A stretch of DNA of 64,000 bases. Source: an uncultured Acidobacteriota bacterium. GTDB taxonomy: Bacteria > Acidobacteriota > Vicinamibacteria > Fen-336. The notes under the pieces were generated by a model that did no database searches, was not told where the DNA came from, and was given only the letters and a program-made list of their open reading frames with translations. A program made the translations under genes and the position numbers. Numbering within the stretch: position 1 is the first letter of the stretch; every line of letters starts with the position of its first letter. The DNA lies in contig CADEEV010000020.1 of the NCBI GenBank assembly GCA_902826455.1, forward strand, positions 1-64,000, written 5' to 3'. Shown here piece after piece: positions 7,792 through 15,764 of this stretch.

Positions 7792-10467
7792 CTAGTGCGC
7801 CTCGGCCCAGTTGTGGCCCAGGCGGGCGTCGACGACCAACGGCACGTCGAGCTGGAAAGCGTTCTCCATGCGCTCGACGACCAGGGCGCGAGCCTCGTCC
7901 GCCTCCCCCTCGGGCACCTCGAGCAGCAGCTCGTCGTGGATCTGGAGGATCAGCCGTGAGGACATCCTCCTCTGCCGCAGCGCGGCGTCGAGGTCGATCA
8001 TGGCCTTCTTGATGAGATCCGCCGCCGAGCCCTGGACCGGCGTATTGCGCGCCTGGCGCTCGGCTTCCATGCGGATCTGGAAGTTCTTGGCTTGGAGGTC
8101 GGGGAGCCGCCGCAGCCGGCCCAGCAAGGTGCGGACGGTGCCCGTTTCGCGCGCCCGCGCCACGGTCTCGTCGATGAAGCGCTGCACGCCCGGATAGCGC
8201 GCGAAGTAGGTCTCGATGAACACCTCGGCCTGCTTCTTCGGGATGCCAATGTCCTTCGAGAGGGTGAAGGCGGTCTTCCCGTAAAGCAGCGCGTAGTTGA
8301 TCATCTTGGACACGCGCCGCTGCTCGGCCTCGGGCACGGCCGAGAGCGCGCCGAAGACCTCGCGTGCGGTGCGATCGTGGACGTCCTCGCCACGCCGGAA
8401 CGTCTCGATGAGCGTCTCGTCCTTGGAGAGGTGCGCGAGGATCCGCAGCTCGATCTGGGAGTAGTCCGCCGACAGGAGCAGGTGCCCGTCCTCGGCGATG
8501 AACGCCTCGCGGATGCGCCGTCCCTCGGCCGTGCGGATCGGGATGTTCTGTAGATTGGGATCCGAGGACGAGATGCGCCCGGTCGCAGCCACCGCCTGGT
8601 TGAAGGTTGCGTGGATGCGCCCGGTAGCCGTGTTCACGAGCTCGGGAAGCGCGTCGACGTACGTCGACTTCAGCTTCTGGACGCTTCGATACTCCAGGAT
8701 CTTGCGCGGCAGCGGATGCTCGAGGGCGAGCTCCTCCAGGACATCCTCCGCCGTGGACGCCGCCCGCGTCTTGGCCGTCTTCTTTCCGGCGCGCAGGCCG
8801 AGGCGCTCGAACAGGACCTCGCGCAGCTGCGGCGGCGAGTTGATGTTGAAGGGCCCCTCGGCGAGGGAATGGATCTCGGCGGTCAGGGTCTCGATCTGGC
8901 GTTCCATGTCCCGGCTCATGGACTTCAGGAGCGGCGTGTCGATCTTGACGCCGGCGAGCTCCATGTCGGCCAGCACACGGACCAGCGGCAGCTCCATCGT
9001 CTCGAAGATCGCGAGAAGTCCTTCCGACGCGAGCCGCTCGCGCACCGGCGCCACGAGGCGCTGCAAGAGCCTGGCCTCGGCCGTGGCTACGCGCGCGGCC
9101 GCCTCGAGGGGCGGCACTTCGTCTCCCGTCGGTTCGAGGGCCGCGGCACCGCGCTCGCCCAGGAACTCGACGGCCAGGTCGTCCAGGGAGTAGTGGCGGC
9201 GCCCCGGGTTCAGGATGTACGACGCGATCGTCGCGTCGAAGGCCATGCGCTCGACGTGGCTGCCGGCGCGCGTCAGGACGATGAGGTCTCGCTTGCCCGA
9301 GGCCGCGGCCTTGTCGAGCCGGGAATTGGCAAAGACACGCTGCAGGCCCTCGAGTGCCGCCTCGCGACTCAGAGCGCCGGTCGGCTCGAAGGCGGCATGG
9401 CTCAGGGGCACGTAGGCCGCCTCCCCGTCCCAGGCGAGGCCGACACCCACGAGCTCGGCCCGCATCGCTTCCCGGGCCGTCACCAGCAGCGAAACCGAGA
9501 CGCCAGGCGCTCCAGAGACGCGCTCGAGGAGCGTCGCGAGCTGCGCCGGCTCGGTCACGATGGGACTCTCGGTCGCCGCAGCCAGCCTGAGCTCGGGCGC
9601 GTACTCCCGTGCCAGGGCCGCGAACTCGAGCTCGCTGAACAAGGCGTTCGCCGCCGCACGATCGGGCTCCTGGCGCACGAGCGCGTCGAGATCGAGCCGC
9701 ACCGGGGCGTCGGTGCGGAGCGTGACGAGCCGCTTGGAGAGCAATGCGTCCTCGCGATGGGTCTTCAAACCCTCGCGGTAGGACGCGCGCTTCACCTTGT
9801 CGGCGTTGTCGAGGACGGCCTCGAGGGAGCCGTATTCGCGGATCAGGTCGCGGGCGCCCTTGTCGCCGATCCCCGGCACGCCCGGGACGTTGTCGACGGC
9901 GTCTCCGACGAGCCCCATGACGTCCACGACCAGGTGCGGGGGGACGCCCCACTTCTCCTCCACCTTGGCGGCGTCGTAGAGCGTCGAGCCCATGCCTTCG
10001 CGGCCGGGGTTGAGGACGTGGATCTCGCTCGTGACCATCTGCAGCAGGTCCTTGTCGCCCGAGACCACGACGACGGCGAGGCCCTTCGCGACGGCCTCGG
10101 TCGCGAGGGTCGCGATCACGTCGTCGGCTTCGTAGCCCGGGGCTTCGAGGATCGGCATGCGGAACACGTCGCAGACGCGGCGAACGTAGGGAATCTGCAC
10201 GGCGAGGTCGTCGTCCATCCGGGGCCGGTGCGCCTTGTAGCCGGCGTACTCGGCGTGACGGAACGTGGGACCCACCATGTCGAAGCTGATCCCGACCCAG
10301 CGCGGATCCTCGTCCTCGAAGAGCTTTCGCAGCATCGTGGTGAACCCGTACGTCGCGTTCGTCGGCAGGCCGCGGGAGGTCGCGAGACCGCGGATCGCGT
10401 GATACGCCCGGTGGAACTGGGCGTTGCCGTCGATCAGGTACAGCGTGTCCTTGGAGCGGGCTCTCAT
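7792..10467 (-). CDS. polA: DNA polymerase I
   Basis: 891 aa, family A polymerase for Okazaki-fragment maturation and repair. Residues 1-290 form the 5'-3' exonuclease (YLIDGNAQFHRAYHA, GYEADDVIA, VSGDKDLLQ, GDAVDNVPGVPGIGDKGA). Residues ~300-470 are the 3'-5' exonuclease-like domain, but the DxE of Exo I is absent (VSVSLLVTAR near 322-331) and the Exo III acidic residue is not evident, so proofreading is probably lost. Residues 480-891 form the polymerase domain, with motif A Asp668 in SADYSQIELR, the O-helix KMINYALLYG with Lys721 and Tyr725, and motif C HDE at 844-846. The downstream membrane-protein gene in the row overlaps its start by 4 bp. Confidence 0.96.
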   Translation of the reverse strand: MRARSKDTLYLIDGNAQFHRAYHAIRGLATSRGLPTNATYGFTTMLRKLFEDEDPRWVGISFDMVGPTFRHAEYAGYKAHRPRMDDDLAVQIPYVRRVCDVFRMPILEAPGYEADDVIATLATEAVAKGLAVVVVSGDKDLLQMVTSEIHVLNPGREGMGSTLYDAAKVEEKWGVPPHLVVDVMGLVGDAVDNVPGVPGIGDKGARDLIREYGSLEAVLDNADKVKRASYREGLKTHREDALLSKRLVTLRTDAPVRLDLDALVRQEPDRAAANALFSELEFAALAREYAPELRLAAATESPIVTEPAQLATLLERVSGAPGVSVSLLVTAREAMRAELVGVGLAWDGEAAYVPLSHAAFEPTGALSREAALEGLQRVFANSRLDKAAASGKRDLIVLTRAGSHVERMAFDATIASYILNPGRRHYSLDDLAVEFLGERGAAALEPTGDEVPPLEAAARVATAEARLLQRLVAPVRERLASEGLLAIFETMELPLVRVLADMELAGVKIDTPLLKSMSRDMERQIETLTAEIHSLAEGPFNINSPPQLREVLFERLGLRAGKKTAKTRAASTAEDVLEELALEHPLPRKILEYRSVQKLKSTYVDALPELVNTATGRIHATFNQAVAATGRISSSDPNLQNIPIRTAEGRRIREAFIAEDGHLLLSADYSQIELRILAHLSKDETLIETFRRGEDVHDRTAREVFGALSAVPEAEQRRVSKMINYALLYGKTAFTLSKDIGIPKKQAEVFIETYFARYPGVQRFIDETVARARETGTVRTLLGRLRRLPDLQAKNFQIRMEAERQARNTPVQGSAADLIKKAMIDLDAALRQRRMSSRLILQIHDELLLEVPEGEADEARALVVERMENAFQLDVPLVVDARLGHNWAEAH

Positions 10468-12140
10468 CGCGGCGCGGGGATTCTATCCCGCTGGCGGATT
10501 CCCTTCCGGCCCGGGGGCGGAACGTCGTAGAGGAAGATCGATCGGCCGATGCGGGCCACGGGCGGAGTTCCGCTCAGCCAGCGTGCGTCCCCAGGGCCGA
10601 GGCCCTGCAGCGCATTGCTGCTCGCCGCGACCCACCCAGAAGGCCGGCGCTCGACGGTCGCCTGCTCCGCGCCGACGATGCCCAGGCTGCGGAGTGTCCG
10701 CTCGTCTGCGCCGAATACGTACAAGGAGATGCGCCGAATGTCGTGGGCCTTGAGATACAGCGCCAGGCGCCCCACGTCCTGGCCCCAATCGAGGTTGCTG
10801 TCTCCGAGATACTGCCGCTCGCGTCCCCCGGCGATGGGGTTGAAATAGGCGATGTAGTGCGGATGCGCCATGAGCGAGGCCGTCGCGTGCCAGGCCAGCA
10901 ACGCGACCCCGATCGACCGTCGTCGGAGCCCGGGGACGGCTCCGAGCGCCGGCCCGGCCAGCGCGGCGGACGCCAACACCGCGAACACGACCTCGACCGG
11001 CAGCACGTGGCGCACGCCGATGTCCACGCGGCTCGTCATGGCGACGCCGAGGAACACCGCGGCGGCGACCAGCGGGTAGAGCATCCGACGGTGGCGTGGC
11101 CGGGCCCACGCGGCGCCGACGCATCGAGCGCTTCCCAGGACCAGCAGGCCCAAGGCCGGAAGCGTCATCTTGAGCCCGAGGCACACCGGAAAGTAGTACC
11201 ACCACCCCGTGGTCCGCACCTCTCCGAGCAGGAAGGCACGCCAACCCGCGCGCGCCTGGCTCCACGCCTCGAGCAGGCCGTGAACATAGGCCGGCATCGG
11301 CCAAGGCACGCGCGTCGCGAAGGCCGACAGGCTCCCCGGCGCGAGAGTCTCGACGAGCTCTGTCGCTCCGGGTCGCGACGACAGTGGAGCGACATCGAAT
11401 CGGTAGGCGCCCCAGACGCACAAGAGCGTCGTCACAAGGAAGACCCCCACTTCCGTCAGCACCCTCCTGGGCGGGCGCGCCGCGGGCTTCGGCCGCCCGA
11501 TCCATCGGGCGAGAGCCAAGAACAGCCACAAGGTCACGAGCAGTTGGAGCACGGCGGGCCCCTTGCACAGGATGGCCGCCGCGAAAGCGACGGAGGCGCC
11601 GAGCGCGGCACGTATCGAAGGCCTCTCGACCCAGCGCCACAGGTGGAACAGGCTTGCGAGCAGCGTGGCGGCGCTGGGAACGTCGGTCGTGGCGAGCCCC
11701 GCATGACCGATCACGTCCGGAGAGAGCGTCACCAGGGCCACGGCGGCGAAGCCGGCGTTGCGCCCGTAGAGACGGGCGCTCCAGAGGCAGGCGTAGAGGA
11801 GCAGCACCGGCACGAAAGCCAGGGTGCCGAGACGCCCGAGCGTGAGTGTCGACCAATAGTCCGCGTCGAGCACCCCGGAGGCGGGCCCGGCCCCTGTCGC
11901 CAGCCGCGTGCCCGTGACGTAGGGCAACGCCCCTTGGAAATACCGCGGCAGCGCCGGGCTCCAGAAATACAGCCGGAACGCGCCCGTCTCCCACGCTTCG
12001 ACCCCGGCCGCGATGTGCCGGCCTTCGTCCACCGTGGCGCTCGTCACCGGGTAGGTGAAGGCGATCCGCGCGACGAGCACCACGCCCAGGAGAGCGACCC
12101 ATACGCCCGCGCGTCGCCCGAGCCACGACAGTGCAACCAT
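10464..12140 (-). CDS. GT-C-type membrane glycosyltransferase (PMT/ArnT-like)
   Basis: 558 aa integral membrane protein with about ten or more hydrophobic segments. The N-terminal TM is followed by a loop with TSATVDEGRHIAAG, whose Asp-Glu fits the first-loop acidic motif of GT-C enzymes such as protein O-mannosyltransferases and ArnT. These use polyprenyl-phosphate sugars at the outer face of the membrane. A C-terminal soluble part contains DSNLDWGQDVGRLALYLK, a motif often seen in PMT-like proteins. The acceptor is unknown. Its stop overlaps the polA start (ATGA). Confidence 0.75.
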   Translation of the reverse strand: MVALSWLGRRAGVWVALLGVVLVARIAFTYPVTSATVDEGRHIAAGVEAWETGAFRLYFWSPALPRYFQGALPYVTGTRLATGAGPASGVLDADYWSTLTLGRLGTLAFVPVLLLYACLWSARLYGRNAGFAAVALVTLSPDVIGHAGLATTDVPSAATLLASLFHLWRWVERPSIRAALGASVAFAAAILCKGPAVLQLLVTLWLFLALARWIGRPKPAARPPRRVLTEVGVFLVTTLLCVWGAYRFDVAPLSSRPGATELVETLAPGSLSAFATRVPWPMPAYVHGLLEAWSQARAGWRAFLLGEVRTTGWWYYFPVCLGLKMTLPALGLLVLGSARCVGAAWARPRHRRMLYPLVAAAVFLGVAMTSRVDIGVRHVLPVEVVFAVLASAALAGPALGAVPGLRRRSIGVALLAWHATASLMAHPHYIAYFNPIAGGRERQYLGDSNLDWGQDVGRLALYLKAHDIRRISLYVFGADERTLRSLGIVGAEQATVERRPSGWVAASSNALQGLGPGDARWLSGTPPVARIGRSIFLYDVPPPGRKGIRQRDRIPAPR

Positions 12141-12169
12141 CTGCGCCGATTATAGGGAGGGACCTCGCT

Positions 12170-12175
12170 TAGAAT
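12170..12175 (+). promoter_or_regulatory. Candidate -10 element (TAGAAT) close to a GTG start
   Basis: TAGAAT begins 14 bases before the GTG at 12184, with no Shine-Dalgarno between them. This geometry would give a leaderless or nearly leaderless mRNA. No convincing -35 is visible. Confidence 0.35.
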
Positions 12176-12183
12176 GGCCCTCC

Positions 12184-12888
12184 GTGCTCGCGCGCCTCGC
12201 TCTCGTCGTGCTCCTGGTGAGCTCTCTCAAGAGCTGTATCGCCTACGAATACGAGCACGAATTCTGGCTGCGCGTGGACGGTTCCGGGACCGTCAACGTC
12301 ACGGGGCGGCCCGGCCTCTGGAGCGCGTTCAAGGGGTTGCCTGCGAGCGATCAGACGGATCCGGCGGCACTGCGAGACGCCGCCCGCGCCCTCTTCGAAC
12401 GCTCGGGCTTGCAGGTGCGCCGAGTGACTGTCACGCGACGCGAGGGCCGTCCCTACCTCTTCGTGTCGGCGGCTTTCGCCGACATCAACCGGCTCGGCGG
12501 CACGCCCGCGTTTCCCGATCTCGCGATCGGAATGCGCCGCGAGGGAGAGAACCTCGTCCTGGAAGGACGCTGGCAGCGCCTGGCCGCCGCGGGCGGCGGT
12601 GGCGACCCGGGGCTGATGGCCGTGCGTTTCCACCTTCCCAGCAAGGTCCACACCCACAAGAACGCCTTCGAAGGCGTCGAGCGGGGGAACATCACGTCCT
12701 GGCGTCAGAACGTGGAGCAGGGTCTGGCAGGTCGGGCCCTCGATTTCGGCGTCACGATGGACCACCGCAGCATCCTGGGCTCGACCGTGACCCTGTTCGC
12801 CGTCGCCATCGGCCTCGCCGCGCTGATCCTGGGCTCGGCCGTCTACCTGGTCATTCGTCGCGGCCGGAAGGCGGCAGCGCGCCCGTAG
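12184..12888 (+). CDS. Uncharacterised membrane-anchored (lipo)protein
   Basis: 234 aa. An N-terminal hydrophobic segment (LARLALVVLLVSSLKSC) ends at a Cys that could be lipidated, although LKSC is a weak lipobox. The rest is predicted extracytoplasmic (YEYEHEFWLRVDGSGTVNVTG onward) up to a C-terminal TM helix (TLFAVAIGLAALILGSAVYLVI) with a basic RRGRKAAARP tail. I do not recognise the family, and a structural role on the outer face of the inner membrane is only a guess. The start is GTG at 12184; no in-frame ATG gives the signal sequence. The 3' end overlaps the convergent arginase-fold gene by 38 bp. Confidence 0.65.
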   Translation: MLARLALVVLLVSSLKSCIAYEYEHEFWLRVDGSGTVNVTGRPGLWSAFKGLPASDQTDPAALRDAARALFERSGLQVRRVTVTRREGRPYLFVSAAFADINRLGGTPAFPDLAIGMRREGENLVLEGRWQRLAAAGGGGDPGLMAVRFHLPSKVHTHKNAFEGVERGNITSWRQNVEQGLAGRALDFGVTMDHRSILGSTVTLFAVAIGLAALILGSAVYLVIRRGRKAAARP

Positions 12889-13786
12889 CCGGCACGGCGG
12901 CGACCGCCGCAGCGAGAGCCGTGACCAGGCGACGCGCACAGGCGCCCCCCGCGTCACGTTCGGGGTCGAACTCGCACAGCTCGAGAACGGCGACGCGGGG
13001 CGACGCGCAGAGCGTCACCAGCAGGGTCTCGAACGCCGCCCAGTCCAGGCCCGGCCCAGGCGTCAGGCGCGCCTTCGCCGGCATGACGGCAGGATCGAGC
13101 ACGTCGACGTCGACGTGAACCACGACAGGGCCGTTGTCGTTGTCGATGGCCGCCAGTGCGTCCTTGGCCGCTCGAGCCACGCCGCGCGCCAGCAGCTCGT
13201 CGCCGCTCCAGGCCAGGGCGAGGTCTGCGAGCGCCGCCTTCTCGCCGGGATCGAGAGACCGATAGCCGAGGAGCGCCGCGTGGCGGCCATGCACGGCAGG
13301 CGCGGGTCCGGCGGCGTCGAGGATCTCGGCGGGCCCACGGCCGAGAGCGAGGGCCAGCGCCATCCCGGCCACTCGTCCCGAGGGCGACGTCTCGGGGGTG
13401 TTGAGATCGGCGTTCGCGTCGATGTGGATGAGCCCCACGTCGCGCCCGAGGGCCTCTCGGGCTCCGGCCACCGTGCCGGCCACGAGGGAGCAGTCTCCGC
13501 CGAGGACGATCGTGAAGCCTTCGGCCAGGGCACGCGTCATCTCGTCGGCGGTCGCCCGCACCGCGCACGCCGTCAGGTCGAGATTGCGAGCCCGTGGGTG
13601 TTCAGCGTCGTCCCGCCAGGGGAACAGCGAGAGGTCGGAGAGATTGACGACGCGCCGCCCGCCGGCCCGCAGCGCTTCGAGAAGACCGGCCTCGCGGAGG
13701 GCGAACGCCGCGCGCTCCGTCCCCGGCCCCGTGGAGCCCGCCGCGCTCGGCACGCCGAACACCGCGATCTTCGCCGTGGCTGTCAT
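12851..13786 (-). CDS. Arginase/ureohydrolase-fold protein with altered metal ligands
   Basis: 311 aa, full length for the ureohydrolase family (arginase, agmatinase, formimidoylglutamase). Recognisable blocks are VLGGDCSLVAG (95-104), HIDANADLNTPETSPSG (121-137), HVDVDVLDP (224-232) and ELCEFDPERD near the C-terminus. Catalytic arginases have GGDHS and DAHxD; here both manganese-ligand His residues are replaced, by Cys99 and Asn125, while the Asp ligands (123, 127, 226, 228) remain. The NTPETSPSG block is arginase-like rather than agmatinase-like. Substrate and activity are uncertain: a variant metalloenzyme or a non-catalytic homologue. It diverges from pepA. Confidence 0.8.
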   Translation of the reverse strand: MTATAKIAVFGVPSAAGSTGPGTERAAFALREAGLLEALRAGGRRVVNLSDLSLFPWRDDAEHPRARNLDLTACAVRATADEMTRALAEGFTIVLGGDCSLVAGTVAGAREALGRDVGLIHIDANADLNTPETSPSGRVAGMALALALGRGPAEILDAAGPAPAVHGRHAALLGYRSLDPGEKAALADLALAWSGDELLARGVARAAKDALAAIDNDNGPVVVHVDVDVLDPAVMPAKARLTPGPGLDWAAFETLLVTLCASPRVAVLELCEFDPERDAGGACARRLVTALAAAVAAVPATGALPPSGRDE

Positions 13787-13796
13787 GAAGCGGCAG

Positions 13797-13802
13797 TATA
13801 AT
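13797..13802 (+). promoter_or_regulatory. Candidate -10 box TATAAT upstream of pepA
   Basis: A perfect TATAAT sits 33 bp before the pepA ATG in the 48-bp divergent gap with the arginase-like gene. The matching -35 position (around 13774) is poor, so this is a moderate prediction. Confidence 0.4.
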
Positions 13803-13834
13803 CCGTCGTTCGCGGCCGTCTTCCCGGAGCCTTC

Positions 13835-15322
13835 ATGAACCTCAAGCTCTCGTTCCAGCCCGTTTCCCAGACTCCCCTCGACCTGCTGGTGGTCGTCCTC
13901 GACGCCGATACGACGCTCCACGACATCGACGACCCCGCGGTCGCGGCCCACGTCGCGAAGGCAGGCGCGGCGTTCCGCGACAAGTCCCTGAAGCGCGAGT
14001 ACTTCGCGACCTTCCCCGAGGGTGCGAGCCCGCGCGCCGTCGTGGTGTACTGGAGCCCGCAGCTGCGCGGCTACAACGTGTGGGAGAACGTGAAGACGTT
14101 CACGGCCCGGGCGCTGCGCCTGGCGCGTGACTACCGCTACACGCGCATCGGCGTCGTGATGAACACGGGCGCCGCGGCGCCCATGATCGGCAAGGCCGTC
14201 GAGGGCGCCGTGCTGGGCGCCTATACCTTCGATCGCTATCGCCAGGAGAAGGACGAGTTCCTCGCGAAGGACGCGCAGCTCACGATCCTCGTCCATCCCG
14301 AGCACCAGGCCGACGCCGAGGCCCGCAAGGCCCGCTACGCGTGGGTCTCCGAGAATGCCAACCGGGCCCGCGACGTGATCAACGAGCCCGCGAACGTCGT
14401 GAACCCCGAGTACCTCGCCGAGCGCGCCGCGGAGATCGCGAAGGAAGTGGAGCTCGAAGCCGAGATCCTCGATCCGGCCGGCCTCAAGGCCCGGGGCTAC
14501 GCGGGCATCTTGCGCGTCGGTCAGGGCAGCGCCCATCCGCCGCGCATGGTGATCCTGCGCCACGTGCCGCGGAAGGCCTCGAAGGAGACGATCGCCCTCG
14601 TCGGCAAGGGCATCACGTTCGACTCGGGCGGCATCAGCCTCAAGCCCGGCGACCACATGTGGGAGATGAAGGGCGACATGGCCGGCGCCGCGGCCGTCCT
14701 CTACAGCATGCGCGCCCTGGGCAAGCTGCGCCCCGACGTGAAGGTCGTGGGCATCCTGTGCTGCGCCGAGAACATGCCCGACGCCAACGCGCAGCGGCCG
14801 GGCGACATCTGGACGGCGAAGAACGGCAAGTCGATCATGGTGGACAACACCGACGCCGAGGGCCGCCTGGTCCTCACCGACGGCCTCGCGCGCGCCGGCG
14901 AGGAAGGCGCCACCCACATCGTCGACATCGCGACGCTCACAGGCGCCGTGGTTCGCGCTCTCGGCCCGAGCGTCGCCGGCGTCCTCGGCACCGACCGCGA
15001 CCTGATCCGCCGCATCATCCGCTCCGGGGAGAACCACGGCGAGGCGTTCTGGGAGCTGCCGCTCGTCGAGGAGTACAAGGACGCCCTCAAGACGCCCTTC
15101 GCCGACCTCAACAACATCGCCTCGGGCGGCCTCGCCGGCGCCATCACGGCCGGCCTGTTCCTGCGCGAGTTCGTGCCCGAGAAGACCGCCTGGGCGCACC
15201 TCGACATCGCCGGGCCGATGTTCCGCGAGAAGGACTGGAAGTACTACGAGGCCGGCGCCATCGGCTTCGGCGTGAAGACCATGGTCGACCTCTGCGAGCG
15301 CTTCCATGATCCTGTCGCCTGA
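13835..15322 (+). CDS. pepA: Leucyl aminopeptidase (M17)
   Basis: 495 aa cytosolic dizinc/manganese aminopeptidase that removes N-terminal residues from peptides. The N-terminal domain (~1-160) is divergent. The C-terminal catalytic domain carries LVGKGITFDSGGISLKP, MKGDMAGAA and the M17 signature NTDAEGRLVLTDGL. These contain the metal ligands and the Lys/Arg catalytic pair. The downstream phosphatase gene overlaps the 3' end by 17 bp. Confidence 0.95.
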   Translation: MNLKLSFQPVSQTPLDLLVVVLDADTTLHDIDDPAVAAHVAKAGAAFRDKSLKREYFATFPEGASPRAVVVYWSPQLRGYNVWENVKTFTARALRLARDYRYTRIGVVMNTGAAAPMIGKAVEGAVLGAYTFDRYRQEKDEFLAKDAQLTILVHPEHQADAEARKARYAWVSENANRARDVINEPANVVNPEYLAERAAEIAKEVELEAEILDPAGLKARGYAGILRVGQGSAHPPRMVILRHVPRKASKETIALVGKGITFDSGGISLKPGDHMWEMKGDMAGAAAVLYSMRALGKLRPDVKVVGILCCAENMPDANAQRPGDIWTAKNGKSIMVDNTDAEGRLVLTDGLARAGEEGATHIVDIATLTGAVVRALGPSVAGVLGTDRDLIRRIIRSGENHGEAFWELPLVEEYKDALKTPFADLNNIASGGLAGAITAGLFLREFVPEKTAWAHLDIAGPMFREKDWKYYEAGAIGFGVKTMVDLCERFHDPVA

Positions 15323-15761
15323 GCGCGTCAGCTTCGACCGCATCACGGACGTCGTCTACCTGGGCTCGCGCATCGCGAACCTCGACGACTACCACCGGCT
15401 GAGGGCCCAGGGCGTCAAGGCCTGCGTCGACATGAAGCAGGAAGGCGCTGATCCCTGGACGTTCGAGGCCTTCCTCTGGTTGCCGACCGTCGACCACGAT
15501 CCGCCCTCGCGGGCGCACCTCCACATGGGCATCGGCTTCCTGCGGCAGTGCGAACGCGCGAAGATCCCGGTCTTCGTCCACTGCATGGCGGGGGTCGGTC
15601 GATCCTCGACCCTCGTTCTCGCCTACCTGCTCGCCGGACAGCATCGTACGGAGGGCGCTCGCACCGCGCTCGAGTTCCTGTGCGCGCGGAGGGCCGTCGT
15701 GAACCCCAACCCGGCCCAGGTGCGGGCCGCCGAAGAAGCCGCCGCCAGCTTCGAGGGCTAG
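15306..15761 (+). CDS. Dual-specificity protein phosphatase
   Basis: 151 aa, a compact DSP/cysteine phosphatase domain. The P-loop is VHCMAGVGRS (HCx5RS) with nucleophile Cys93 and Arg99. A candidate general acid is Asp63 or Asp65 in TVDHDPPS. The N-terminal DRITDVVYLGSRIANLDD is typical of DSPs. It presumably dephosphorylates phosphoproteins, but the substrate is unknown. It ends with TAG at 15759-15761, and the next gene continues in the same frame directly after this codon. Confidence 0.88.
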   Translation: MILSPERVSFDRITDVVYLGSRIANLDDYHRLRAQGVKACVDMKQEGADPWTFEAFLWLPTVDHDPPSRAHLHMGIGFLRQCERAKIPVFVHCMAGVGRSSTLVLAYLLAGQHRTEGARTALEFLCARRAVVNPNPAQVRAAEEAAASFEG

Positions 15762-15764
15762 ACC

